From the NCBI RefSeq assembly GCF_019303475.1, contig NZ_JABLSI010000008.1, positions 123,998-187,997 of the forward strand: a stretch of 64,000 bases of DNA, in the 5' to 3' direction. Positions 7,865 through 16,204 of the stretch are shown here, piece by piece. The stretch comes from Streptomyces sp. JJ38 (lineage in GTDB: Bacteria > Actinomycetota > Actinomycetes > Streptomycetales > Streptomycetaceae). The notes below the pieces were generated by a model that saw only the letters and a list, made by a program, of their open reading frames with translations, had not been told where the DNA came from and did not search any database. The position numbers and the translations under genes are program-made. How positions within the stretch are numbered: the first letter of the stretch is position 1; the number at the start of each line of letters is the position of its first letter.

Positions 7865-9399
7865 TGGCCGACGACCGGTACGCATGGTTGGACGAGGAGG
7901 CTGCGGAGCGGCTGCTGCGCGGGAGACCGGGTGACAGACCCGAAATGCCCCGGGATGGCGAGGGCGCGGTGCCGGACGGCGTTTCCGGGGCCGGGAACGC
8001 TCAGCGGCTTGCCGAGTTGCTCGGCGAGTTGATCCCGAGCTGCCCTGAATCTGCTGAAATGCCCGGTGAGGCCGCCGCCCTGACCGCGTTCCGCGAGACC
8101 CGCGAGGGGCGGGCCCAGACCGCCCCGGTGGCGGGCGGCGGGGCACTGGGTACCTCGGTGCCCGATATCGGTCGACGCGCGTTGCGGCGCACCGGTCGTC
8201 CCCTGCGTGCCGGGTTCGCCGTCGCCCTGGCCGGATGTGCCCTCGGCGGCGTCGCCGTCGCCGCGACGACGGGTGCCCTGACGGCCCCGTTCGACCCTCC
8301 CACCCGGGAGCCCGGCCGGAGCACCACCGCCCCGCCCCTCGTCTCCGAGGACGACGGCTCCGCGCCCGGCGAACGCGACTCCCAGGACAGCCGAGGCCCG
8401 GCCGGTGGAGCGCCGCGGACCGGCTCTCACGACGACCCCGCCTCCGGCCGGCCGGGCGCGGGCGGCGAGGACGCCGTCGACGGGCGCGGCGGTGACGCCG
8501 ACTTGTCCTGGTCCCTCGACTGGCTCCTGCCCACGCTGCCCCGCACGGAGCGGGACCGCGCGATGGTGGCCCATCTGTGCCGTGCGTACGAGCGTGAGCT
8601 GATCCAGACGGCCGAACGGCGGCAGCTGGCCGAGGCCGCGGGCGGCTCCGAGCACATATCCCGCTTCTGCGGCTCCCGTGGCGACGGTGACGACGGCGAC
8701 GGGCGTGCCGATGGCGGCGGCGACGGCGGCAACGGGGGTGAGAACGACTCCGGCTCTCCGGGCTCTGGCGAGGATTCCGGTCGCGACCTGCCCACCGGGC
8801 CCACCTTCCCCGCGGGCGGTGACGGCGACGGCGGTCTGGAGGGCGGCGACGAGGTGCCCGGAGGCGGTCTGGAGGGCGGCGACGAGGTGCCCGGAGGCGG
8901 TCTGGAAGGCGGCGACGAGGTGATCGATCCACCGGGCAACCCGCAGGGCCCGAACCCCGGACCGCCCAACGCTCCCGGCAACGGTGACCCCGCCCCCGGC
9001 AACGGTGACCCCGCCCCTGGCAACGGCGATCCCGCTCCCCATAACCCCACCCCCGGCGGCCCCGGAACCGGTGGAGGACCGGGCAACGGTGACGGCGGCC
9101 CGGGCGACACTCCCGGCAGCCCCGGCTCCAAGCCGGGCCATCCCAACCGGGGTAACCCCGGTAGCCCCGGCTCCAAGCCGGGCAGCCCCAACCCCGGTAA
9201 CCCCGCCCCCGGCTCCAGCGGCGGCAAGCCCGGCTCCGACCACGGAGGCGAGCCCGGTTCCGGCGGCGGTGACCACCCCGGTGCCGCGAGCGGTCCTGAG
9301 GCCGATGGCGTGCCCGTCATCCCTGCTCAGCCGGGTCCGGCGACCCCTGCGACGTCCGCCACCGAGGACCGTTCCGGCACCGCGCGGACCCCGGCGTAA
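7864..9399 (+). CDS. Membrane partner of the sigma factor, long disordered tail
   Basis: A 511-residue single-pass protein. The first 110 residues are cytosolic; a membrane helix follows (RPLRAGFAVALAGCALGGVAVAATTG). The outer part has MVAHLCRAYERELIQ...LAEAAGGSEHISRFCGS at about residues 235-280, matching the LC-AY...AGG...C motif of 4928-5917. The C-terminal 220 residues are Gly/Pro/Asp-rich repeats such as GLEGGDEVPGG (three copies) and PGNGDPA (three copies), possibly wall-spanning. ATG 7864 overlaps the sigma stop. It is likely a cognate anti-sigma factor or sensor; no known anti-sigma fold is visible. Confidence 0.75.
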   Translation: MADDRYAWLDEEAAERLLRGRPGDRPEMPRDGEGAVPDGVSGAGNAQRLAELLGELIPSCPESAEMPGEAAALTAFRETREGRAQTAPVAGGGALGTSVPDIGRRALRRTGRPLRAGFAVALAGCALGGVAVAATTGALTAPFDPPTREPGRSTTAPPLVSEDDGSAPGERDSQDSRGPAGGAPRTGSHDDPASGRPGAGGEDAVDGRGGDADLSWSLDWLLPTLPRTERDRAMVAHLCRAYERELIQTAERRQLAEAAGGSEHISRFCGSRGDGDDGDGRADGGGDGGNGGENDSGSPGSGEDSGRDLPTGPTFPAGGDGDGGLEGGDEVPGGGLEGGDEVPGGGLEGGDEVIDPPGNPQGPNPGPPNAPGNGDPAPGNGDPAPGNGDPAPHNPTPGGPGTGGGPGNGDGGPGDTPGSPGSKPGHPNRGNPGSPGSKPGSPNPGNPAPGSSGGKPGSDHGGEPGSGGGDHPGAASGPEADGVPVIPAQPGPATPATSATEDRSGTARTPA

Positions 9400-9631
9400 C
9401 GTTTTTCGACACCCTGACGCAGTAGAGAGTGAGCCGACTGGTCATCGGCGAGCGCGACACCCGAGGTTCCCCCCGTACCGACGGGTCCGCGCATTGGCGC
9501 GGGCGGGATATGTTCCCCCGATCCCGCCCGCGCCCCATCTTCTTCTCCCCACGCTCCGCACTTCTCCCGCTGCTCCGGCTTTCTCGCCCGAGCCCATCCG
9601 GGGAAGTCCGTCGGTTGAGAGACTCGACGGC

Positions 9632-10279
9632 ATGAGATTCGCCTACCGCTCCACCGCCGGTCGTGCCGGGGCCGTCGTCCCCGGCCCCCCTCCCGCCTCT
9701 CCCCGCGTTCGCCGTTCTCCCCGCGCTCACCGGGTACTGGCCACCGCTTCGGCCGTCGGCGCCCTGCTGGCCCTCGCCGCCTGCTCCGGCGGTGGCGAGT
9801 CGGCGGAGGACCGCAAGTCGCCCTCCGCCGACCGCCCGTCGTCCGTGGAGCCGCCACCCCTGCGCTTCCACCCCGTCGAGGCCGTGACCAACGGGCCCTG
9901 TCCGCCCGAGGAGCCCGGCGTGTGGATCGAGAACACGAGTGCGCCGGACGCCGAGTGTCTCCGTCTGCGGGACGCCGCCGCGCTGCGGTTGAGCGCGCCC
10001 GTGGAGGCGGCCGCCGAGCTGTCCCAGACCGCGCAGGGCTGGACGGTCAACATCGCGCTGTCCGAGGAGGACGGCCGTCGGTTCGGCGAACTCTCGGCGA
10101 ACGCGGCCGTCCAGACACCGCCGAAGAACCGGATCGCGATCGTCCTCGGCGAGGGAGACGGCGGCAGGGTGCTGTCGGCGCCGCAGGTCTCCCAGCGGAT
10201 CTCCGGCGGCAACATCGTCGTGAGCGGCAACTTCAGTGAGAAGGACGCTCAGAAGCTGGCCGCGGAGCTGAACGGCTGA
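9632..10279 (+). CDS. Lipoprotein with a SecD P1-head-like domain
   Basis: A 215-residue lipoprotein. The signal ends in a lipobox, ALLALAACSGG. The C-terminal 100 residues match the P1 head subdomain of SecD: GWTVNIALSEEDGRRFGEL, then KNRIAIVLGEGDGGRVLSAP and ISGGNIVVSGNFSEKDAQKL. In SecDF this domain is part of the large periplasmic loop that helps pull proteins across the membrane. Here it stands alone without the SecD membrane helices or SecF. ATG 9632 is used because the signal sequence begins shortly after it. It could assist secreted protein release, but this is inference. Confidence 0.8.
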   Translation: MRFAYRSTAGRAGAVVPGPPPASPRVRRSPRAHRVLATASAVGALLALAACSGGGESAEDRKSPSADRPSSVEPPPLRFHPVEAVTNGPCPPEEPGVWIENTSAPDAECLRLRDAAALRLSAPVEAAAELSQTAQGWTVNIALSEEDGRRFGELSANAAVQTPPKNRIAIVLGEGDGGRVLSAPQVSQRISGGNIVVSGNFSEKDAQKLAAELNG

Positions 10280-10561
10280 GCATCACCGCGCCGACCGCCG
10301 TGCCGGGCCGACGCGTCAGCGGCCGGGGCGGGCACCGGCACACACGGAGCCCCGGCGTCCGGCGTCGGCGGTCGCTCACGCCTTCCTCCCACCCCGGCCG
10401 CCCGGTCACCACTCTTCCCCCGCCCCTACATCACCGCCCTCGAACGTCCGGTGAACGCCCGGCGGCGCGCACCCGGCCCGGCTCCCGCGCCACGTGACGT
10501 GTGGTCGCCGCTGACGTGAACCCGTGGTGTACGAGTCGTTAACTACGTCCTGAAATGGGCG

Positions 10562-10573
10562 GGTTGGCCAACC
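10562..10573. promoter_or_regulatory. Palindrome GGTTGGCCAACC upstream of the wall-polymer operon
   Basis: A perfect 12-bp palindrome in the 367-base gap 10280-10646, which otherwise shows no gene. It lies about 60 bases before TAGCGT (10634-10639), a plausible -10 for a leaderless GTG at 10647. Two GTTAAC sites flank it at about 10538 and 10586. It could be an operator; no binder is known. Confidence 0.35.
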
Positions 10574-10646
10574 GGCGAAGTCCTGTTAACCCTCCGTTGC
10601 CTCAGCGTTGGGCAGTCCTGCGGAATCGGTTCCTAGCGTCGGGGAC

Positions 10647-11984
10647 GTGCCAGTACCAACCCCTTCCGAGTCCGCCGGACGCGCCGTGCGCGTCGCGGTA
10701 CTCGCCGACTCCGACACCCGGTGGAAGTGGGGCGCGCTCACCGCGCAGCGCCTCGTCGAAGCCTCCGGGGACGCCGTCGTCGACGGCATGCTCCTGCGCG
10801 GACGGGCCACGCCCACCGCCCGCCAGCTCCAGGACACGGGCGTGAGAGGCGCGGACGTCCGCGAGGTGACGACGGCCGAGTTCCTCGCCCAGGCCGGGGC
10901 GGAGGACGCCTACGACGTCGTCGTGCTGGCCTGCGTCGGCGGAGCCGTCCAGGCCATGCTGCACGGGCTGGCCAACCAGTGGCAGGGGAGACGGCGGCGC
11001 CCGGTCGTCGTCACGGGGTACGTGGGCGTCGTCTACGAGAAGCTGACCGACGGCCTGCTCCTGCGCAACGGGGCCGACATCGTGCTCGCGAACTGTGCCA
11101 GCGACGCGGACCGCTTCCGCGCCGTGTACGCGGGCGTGGGCACGCGCACCGGGAGCGTCGTGGAGTGCGCGCTCCCCTTCCTCGGAGGCGCGCCGTACGC
11201 GCCGTCCGACGAGCGCCCCTACACCGTCACGTTCGCCGTCCAGCCGTCCGTGCCCGACACCCGCAAGGACCGGCTCCACCTGCTCCAGCGCGCCGTCGGT
11301 CACGCCCGGCTGTACCCGGAGCGTGAGGTGCTGATCAAGCTGCGCAGCCGCCCCGGCGAGCACACGACGCACGTCGAGGAGCTGCCCTACCAGCGGCTTG
11401 CGGACCGGCTGCCCGGGGGGCTGCCGGACAACTGCCGACTGGTCTACGGGCACATGGGCGAGGTGCTGGACCGCACGGACGTCCTGGTCACCGTGAGCTC
11501 GACGGCGGCACTGGAGTCCCTGCACCGCGGCATCCCGACCGGCATCCTCACCGACCTGGGCATCCGCGAGGCCCTCGGCAACCACCACTTCGTCGGCTCC
11601 GGGTGCCTGACCTCCTGGGACCGGCTGGACGCGGGCGAGCTGCCCACGCCCGACCCGGAGTGGACGGCACGTCAGGGAGTCGCGGCCGACGGCGGCTACG
11701 AGGCGGCCTTCGATGTCGCCCGCAAGCGGATCGCCGAACTGCTCGCCGAGGAGCTGCCGCCGCTCAACCCCTACTACACGAGCGTCACGGCCGGGGGCTA
11801 TCTGCCGGGCCTCCTCGGCCGCTACGGCCTGACGCCCGACGGCACCCCGAACGCCTCGGCTGGCGGCTCGGCCGCGGGACTGGGCGGCGCGGCCCGGCGC
11901 GTCGTGCGGCGTGCCGCGCGGGGCGCCTACCGCCAGGGCGTGCAGCGCGTGGCGCCCGTGATCCGCCGCATGGGGCAACTGTGA
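10647..11984 (+). CDS. DUF6716-like putative glycosyltransferase
   Basis: A 445-residue protein with a Rossmann-like opening (AVRVAVLADSDTRWKWGALTAQRLV) and a GT-B-like second half (LVYGHMGEVLDRTDVLVTVSSTAALESLHRG, IPTGILTDLG). I recall this family as DUF6716 putative glycosyltransferases found with sialic-acid-like genes in actinobacteria. GTG 10647 is preferred over TTG 10608; TAGCGT seven bases before it suggests a leaderless transcript. It is the first gene of the nonulosonate operon and its stop overlaps a possible GTG of the next frame. A role in building a Kdn- or sialic-type wall polymer is inferred. Confidence 0.8.
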   Translation: MPVPTPSESAGRAVRVAVLADSDTRWKWGALTAQRLVEASGDAVVDGMLLRGRATPTARQLQDTGVRGADVREVTTAEFLAQAGAEDAYDVVVLACVGGAVQAMLHGLANQWQGRRRRPVVVTGYVGVVYEKLTDGLLLRNGADIVLANCASDADRFRAVYAGVGTRTGSVVECALPFLGGAPYAPSDERPYTVTFAVQPSVPDTRKDRLHLLQRAVGHARLYPEREVLIKLRSRPGEHTTHVEELPYQRLADRLPGGLPDNCRLVYGHMGEVLDRTDVLVTVSSTAALESLHRGIPTGILTDLGIREALGNHHFVGSGCLTSWDRLDAGELPTPDPEWTARQGVAADGGYEAAFDVARKRIAELLAEELPPLNPYYTSVTAGGYLPGLLGRYGLTPDGTPNASAGGSAAGLGGAARRVVRRAARGAYRQGVQRVAPVIRRMGQL

Positions 11985-12058
11985 CCCCCGCCGCCGGGCC
12001 CGCCGGGCCCGCCGAACCGCACCGGCCCCCGGGGCCCGACGTGAGCCAAGGAGCCACC

Positions 12059-13270
12059 GTGCCACCCACCGTCCTCGCCGTGATCCCCGCCCGGGGCGGC
12101 TCCAAGGGCGTGCCCGCCAAGAACCTCGCGCCGGTCGGCGGCGTCCCGCTCGTCGCCCGGGCCGTGCGCGCGTGCCTGGCGGCCGAGCACGTCAGCGACG
12201 TCGCCGTGTCCACCGACGATCCCGCCATCGCCGCCGCCGCCCGCGAGGCCGGGGCGGGCGTCATCGAGCGGCCCGCCGAGATCGCGGGGGACACCGCCAC
12301 CAGCGAGGCCGCCGTCCTGCACGCCATGGACACCTTCGAGGCCCAACAGGGGCGCCCGGTCGACGTCGTCCTCCTGGTGCAGTGCACCAGCCCGTTCATC
12401 GACCGGGACGACGTCGCCGGGGTCGCCGCGGCCGTGCTCGCCGACGGCGCCGACTCGGCCCTGACCGTCGCCCCCTTCCACGGCTTCGTGTGGCGGGAGC
12501 AGGCCGAGGGGTCGCCCGGGCGCGGCCCCGGCGCCGACGGCGTCAACCACGACAAGGCGTTCCGCCCGCGCCGCCAGGACCGGCCGCAGGACTACCTGGA
12601 GACCGGCGCCGCCTACGCCATGCGCGCCGACGGCTTCCGCGCCGCGGGCCACCGCTTCTTCGGCCGCACCGACCTCGTGCGCACCGACCCCGCCCGGGTG
12701 CTGGAGGTCGACGACCCGCACGAACTCGCCCGCGCCCGCGCGCTGGCCCCGCTCCTCGACACCCGGCGGGCGGGCACGCTGCCCGCCCGCGAGGACGTCG
12801 ACGCGGTCGTACTGGACTTCGACGGCACCCAGACCGACGACCGGGTGTACGTCGATTCCGACGGACGGGAGACGGTCGCCGTGCACCGCGGCGACGGGCT
12901 CGGCATCGCCGCGCTGCGCCGCGCGGGGCTGCCGGTGCTGATCCTGTCCACGGAGGTGAACACGGTCGTCGCCGCCCGCGCCCGGAAGCTGAACCTCCCC
13001 GTGCTCCACGGCATCGACCGCAAGGACGTCGCGCTCAAGCAGTGGTGCGAGGAGGAGGACATCGCGCCCGAGCGCGTGCTCTACGTGGGCAACGACGTGA
13101 ACGACCTGCCCTGCTTCGGCCTCGTCGGCTGGCCGGTCGCCGTCGCGAGCGCGCACGACGTCGTGCGCGGCGCCGCACGCGCCGTCACCTCCACCCCCGG
13201 GGGCTCGGGGGCGATCCGCGAGATCGCCGCCTGGCTCCTCGGCCCCTCTCTCAGGGGCTCCGATCTGTGA
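12059..13270 (+). CDS. Acylneuraminate cytidylyltransferase fused to HAD phosphatase
   Basis: A 403-residue two-domain enzyme. Residues 1-230 are a NeuA-type CMP-nonulosonate cytidylyltransferase: VLAVIPARGGSKGVPAKNL and LLVQCTSPFIDRDDV. Residues 245-400 are a KdsC-like HAD phosphatase: VVLDFDGTQTDD, VLILSTEVN and VLYVGNDVNDLPCF. The pair would remove the 9-phosphate from the synthase product and then activate the sugar with CTP. GTG 12059 has AAGGAG five bases upstream; GTG 11981 overlapping the previous stop is an alternative. The neighbours encode the synthase and two transferases. Confidence 0.88.
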   Translation: MPPTVLAVIPARGGSKGVPAKNLAPVGGVPLVARAVRACLAAEHVSDVAVSTDDPAIAAAAREAGAGVIERPAEIAGDTATSEAAVLHAMDTFEAQQGRPVDVVLLVQCTSPFIDRDDVAGVAAAVLADGADSALTVAPFHGFVWREQAEGSPGRGPGADGVNHDKAFRPRRQDRPQDYLETGAAYAMRADGFRAAGHRFFGRTDLVRTDPARVLEVDDPHELARARALAPLLDTRRAGTLPAREDVDAVVLDFDGTQTDDRVYVDSDGRETVAVHRGDGLGIAALRRAGLPVLILSTEVNTVVAARARKLNLPVLHGIDRKDVALKQWCEEEDIAPERVLYVGNDVNDLPCFGLVGWPVAVASAHDVVRGAARAVTSTPGGSGAIREIAAWLLGPSLRGSDL

Positions 13271-13422
13271 GCCCGACACCTGGGCCCGAACCGCAGGCGC
13301 CGCGGCTTCCGCTGAAGAACAGCCAGAGCCACCAGAACCACCAGAACCACCAGAACAGCGAGCACTTCCAGAACCGCCCCAGCCAGACCGTGCAACGCCC
13401 GGAAGAAGGAAACCTCCCATGA
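13267..13422 (+). CDS. 51-residue coupled ORF with HQN repeats
   Basis: A GTG start overlaps the cytidylyltransferase stop (GTGA) and the ORF's stop overlaps the synthase start (ATGA). It would read VSPTPGPEPQAPRLPLKNS, then QSHQNHQNHQNSEHFQN and a charged end. The DNA has three near-perfect 9-bp units (caccagaac). A frame that exactly bridges two genes by 4-base overlaps at both ends is suggestive of real coupled translation. The sequence has no recognisable fold and may only carry ribosomes into the synthase gene. Confidence 0.45.
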   Translation: MSPTPGPEPQAPRLPLKNSQSHQNHQNHQNSEHFQNRPSQTVQRPEEGNLP

Positions 13423-14354
13423 ACAACCCCCGTCTCCGCACCCTCGGCGCCAAGACCGCCGGCCCGGGGCAGCCCGTCTACGTCACCGGTGAGATCGGCA
13501 TCAACCACAACGGCGAGCTGGAGAACGCCTTCGCGCTGATCGACGCCGCGGCCGACGCCGGCTGCGACGCCGTCAAGTTCCAAAAGCGCACCCCGGAGAT
13601 CTGCACCCCGCGCGACCAGTGGGACATCGAGCGCGACACCCCCTGGGGCCGGATGACCTACATCGACTACCGGCACCGCGTCGAGTTCGGCGAGGACGAG
13701 TACCGCAAGATCGACGAGTACTGCAAGGAGAAGGGCCTCGCCTGGTTCGCCTCCCCGTGGGACACCGAGGCCGTCGCCTTCCTGGAGAAGTTCGACCTCC
13801 CCGCCCACAAGGTGGCCTCGGCCTCCCTGACCGACGACGAGCTGCTGCGCTCCCTGCGCGCCACCGGCCGCACGGTCATCCTCTCCACCGGCATGTCGAC
13901 GCCGAAGCAGATCCGCCACGCGGTCGAGGTCCTGGGCAGCGAGAACATCCTGCTCTGCCACGCCACCTCCACCTACCCGGCCAAGGCCGAGGAGCTCAAC
14001 CTGCGGATGATCCACACCCTGCAGAACGAGTTCCCGAACGTGCCGATCGGCTACTCCGGCCACGAGACCGGTCTCCAGACGACGCTCGCCGCCGTCGCCC
14101 TCGGCGCCGTCTTCGTCGAGCGGCACATCACCCTGGACCGCGCCATGTGGGGCTCGGACCAGGCGGCCTCCGTCGAGCCCGGCGGCCTCCAGCGACTGGT
14201 GCGCGACATCCGCACCATCGAGTCCTCCCTCGGCGACGGCGTCAAGAAGGTCTACGACAGCGAGCTGGCTCCCATGAAGAAGCTGCGCCGCGTCAAGGGC
14301 GTCATCGCCGAGGCCGAGGAGACCCAGGGCGCCGGCGAGCCCGCGCGGGTCTGA
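13419..14354 (+). CDS. N-acetylneuraminate synthase family enzyme
   Basis: A 311-residue NeuB-type TIM-barrel enzyme. Signature segments are VTGEIGINHNGELENAFALI, DAVKFQKRTPEI, STGMSTPKQI, IGYSGHETG and HITLDRAMWGSDQAAS. It would condense phosphoenolpyruvate with a hexose or its 6-phosphate to form a nonulosonic acid. It ends after the barrel and lacks the C-terminal SAF/antifreeze domain of classical NeuB (about 345 residues). From memory, this region in S. coelicolor has been linked to teichulosonic acid, a Kdn-containing wall polymer; substrate is not readable from sequence. ATG 13419 has GAAGAAGGAAA upstream. Confidence 0.88.
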   Translation: MNNPRLRTLGAKTAGPGQPVYVTGEIGINHNGELENAFALIDAAADAGCDAVKFQKRTPEICTPRDQWDIERDTPWGRMTYIDYRHRVEFGEDEYRKIDEYCKEKGLAWFASPWDTEAVAFLEKFDLPAHKVASASLTDDELLRSLRATGRTVILSTGMSTPKQIRHAVEVLGSENILLCHATSTYPAKAEELNLRMIHTLQNEFPNVPIGYSGHETGLQTTLAAVALGAVFVERHITLDRAMWGSDQAASVEPGGLQRLVRDIRTIESSLGDGVKKVYDSELAPMKKLRRVKGVIAEAEETQGAGEPARV

Positions 14355-14374
14355 CGAGCCCGCGCGAGTTCGAG

Positions 14375-15472
14375 GTGACCACCACCGCCACCCCCGCCCC
14401 CGAGCCCGAGCGCACCGGCCCGCGCCGGGCCGGGGGCGGGGGGACCCTGGCCTTCGTCGAAAGCCCGGTCCAGCTGCTCAACGTGTTGGAGTGGGCGCAC
14501 GCCCGCGCACCGCGCGCGTCCGTGACCGTCGTCGTCCTGCCCCCGCACGACCCCATGACGCGCGGTCAGCTCCGTCGCATGGCCCAGCTGGCCCGAGACG
14601 AGGGGCACGCCGTCGACTGGGCGGAGGCCAGGGGCGGGGCCGGGGCGCCCCTGCGGACCGTCACCGCGCTCGCCCGCCCGCTGCGGGAGGCGGGGCGCAT
14701 CGTCATCGGGGACCCGTTCTCGCGGTACGTGCAGCTGCTCCTCGCCCTGTCCGGCACCGCGGCCGACCTCACCGTCGTCGACGACGGCACCGCCACGATG
14801 GAGTTCACCGCCCAGCTCGCCGCCGGGGCGAAACGCTTCACCCGATGGCACCGCAAGGGCGCCGGGGGCGCGCGGGCGCTGCTGTTCACGCCCGCCTCGC
14901 GGCGCGCCCGGCGGCGGCTGACGCCCGGACCGCGGCGGCGTGTCGAGCTGTTCAGCTCGATGCCGGTCGAGCCGCCCGAGCACGTCACCGTCGTCGAGAA
15001 CACCTTCGCCTGGACCCGGGAGCGCTTCGGCCCGCCCGCCCTGATCAACGGCAGTGACCTCGTGGGCACCTCGCTCGCGGAAACGGGCGTCGTCGACGTC
15101 GACCGGTATGTGGAGGCCGTGCGCTCGCTCGCCCGCGCGCACGGTGCCGTGCGGTACTTCGCGCACCGCAGGGAGCGCACCGAGAAGCTGCACCGCGTCG
15201 CGGTCGAGTGCGACCTGGAGATCGTCCGCCCGGACCTGCCGCTGGAGCTCGTGGCCCGCCGCGGGCCCGTCGCCCGCACGATCCTCAGCTTCCCGTCCAC
15301 GGTCGTGCACACGCTGCCGCTCGCCCTGGCCGGCACGGGGGTCGAGGTCGCCGTCTGCGACGTGGACCCGGCCTGGCTCAGTGCAGGCGCCTCGCCGCGC
15401 GCCCAGGGCTTCCTCTCCGGCGTCACCGCCACGGCCCGCGGCGTCCAGCGCCTGCCCGCCTCCGGGGCCTGA
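14375..15472 (+). CDS. Putative nonulosonate glycosyltransferase
   Basis: A 365-residue protein of alternating strands and helices: TLAFVESPVQLLNVLEWAHA, RIVIGDPFSRYVQLLL, LTVVDDGTATMEF, ILSFPSTVVHTLPLAL. The opening ESPVQLLN and the DDGT motif resemble bacterial sialyltransferase/polysialyltransferase-like proteins of GT-B fold, which often begin with a similar SPxQ-x-N motif. GTG 14375 is the best start, though its ribosome site is weak. It is the last gene of the operon, 20 bases after the synthase, and probably transfers the CMP-activated sugar during polymer assembly. Confidence 0.7.
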   Translation: MTTTATPAPEPERTGPRRAGGGGTLAFVESPVQLLNVLEWAHARAPRASVTVVVLPPHDPMTRGQLRRMAQLARDEGHAVDWAEARGGAGAPLRTVTALARPLREAGRIVIGDPFSRYVQLLLALSGTAADLTVVDDGTATMEFTAQLAAGAKRFTRWHRKGAGGARALLFTPASRRARRRLTPGPRRRVELFSSMPVEPPEHVTVVENTFAWTRERFGPPALINGSDLVGTSLAETGVVDVDRYVEAVRSLARAHGAVRYFAHRRERTEKLHRVAVECDLEIVRPDLPLELVARRGPVARTILSFPSTVVHTLPLALAGTGVEVAVCDVDPAWLSAGASPRAQGFLSGVTATARGVQRLPASGA

Positions 15473-15695
15473 CCGGTGGGCGGCGGGGCGCGCTGACGGC
15501 TGCCCCCGCCGGGCCGCCGCGCTGACGGTCCGTCGGCTCCCGTGGCCCTCCACCGGCCCGCCCGGGTGCGGCGTGGCGAAGAACACACGCGGTAGGCGGA
15601 CGCGGACCCGCTGGTGAGCGGTTGACGTGTACGTGAGTACGCTCGCCGGGCGTCCCGTCCAACCCGGGCGGGCCCGTGCCCTAACGGAGACTGAC

Positions 15696-15914
15696 ATGAC
15701 GATGACCCGACCGGCGCAGCCGGCGACCGGCCCCGCGCCGATCTACGACAGCCTCATAGCCGAACACGGCGATGTTCCCGCGGAGACCCGCGCGGTGGCC
15801 GAGAAGGCCCAGCGCGAGGTCGCCAGAGCGCTCGACTGGAGCGATCTCGGCAAGCACCCGCTGTCGTCCAGCAATCCGCCGCACGGCCACCCGCCGGAAC
15901 GCGGCGGGCGCTGA
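15696..15914 (+). CDS. Small conserved protein
   Basis: A 72-residue soluble protein, sequence core PIYDSLIAEHGDVPAETRAVA then EKAQREVARALDWSDL. ATG 15696 has CGGAGA upstream. The helical core looks conserved and I have the impression of similar small Streptomyces ORFs, but no function is known to me. The proline/glycine-rich tail is probably disordered. It is separated from the wall-polymer operon by 223 bases that contain no obvious gene. Confidence 0.7.
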   Translation: MTMTRPAQPATGPAPIYDSLIAEHGDVPAETRAVAEKAQREVARALDWSDLGKHPLSSSNPPHGHPPERGGR

Positions 15915-16068
15915 ACGTACGGCGCCCAGAGGCCTGGTGGGCCGGCCCCCACACGGCCCTTCGCCCTCTCCCGGACACGGCCCCGCGGCCGCGCCGAACC
16001 ACCGGCGTCAGTCAGTCGCGCGCGGAACCGGCGAAACATGCCAGAACGGCCCAGGGGGGAGGCAAGCG

Positions 16069-16152
16069 GTGGCAATCAACCAATTGGTATACCCATCTCA
16101 CTCGGGGCGTATGCGCGTTGAGTGCCATGGATTTTTCCCCTGTGTGGCTTAA
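16069..16152 (+). CDS. Candidate 27-residue ORF upstream of the M20 gene
   Basis: A GTG-started ORF preceded by a strong purine-rich site (AGGGGGGAGG). It reads MAINQLVYPSHSGRMRVECH and then GFFPCVA. The base composition is less GC-rich than the surroundings. It ends 52 bases before the amidohydrolase start. It may be a small protein or a leader, or chance. Confidence 0.3.
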   Translation: MAINQLVYPSHSGRMRVECHGFFPCVA

Positions 16153-16204
16153 CTTTCCGTGATCACTGGCCAGTTAGGGCCTCCGGGGGCATACGCTCAG
16201 TCGG

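Noticed and set aside
7247..9276. Long minus-strand frames opposite the sigma/partner operon (7247-8932, 7801-9276)
   Set aside because: Composition is Arg/Pro or Gly/Val repeats mirrored from the repetitive partner gene; no ribosome site and no conserved motif.
9429..9635. 68-residue plus-strand ORF before the lipoprotein
   Set aside because: Low-complexity Pro/Arg sequence, no ribosome site, and it ends just after the real lipoprotein start at 9632.
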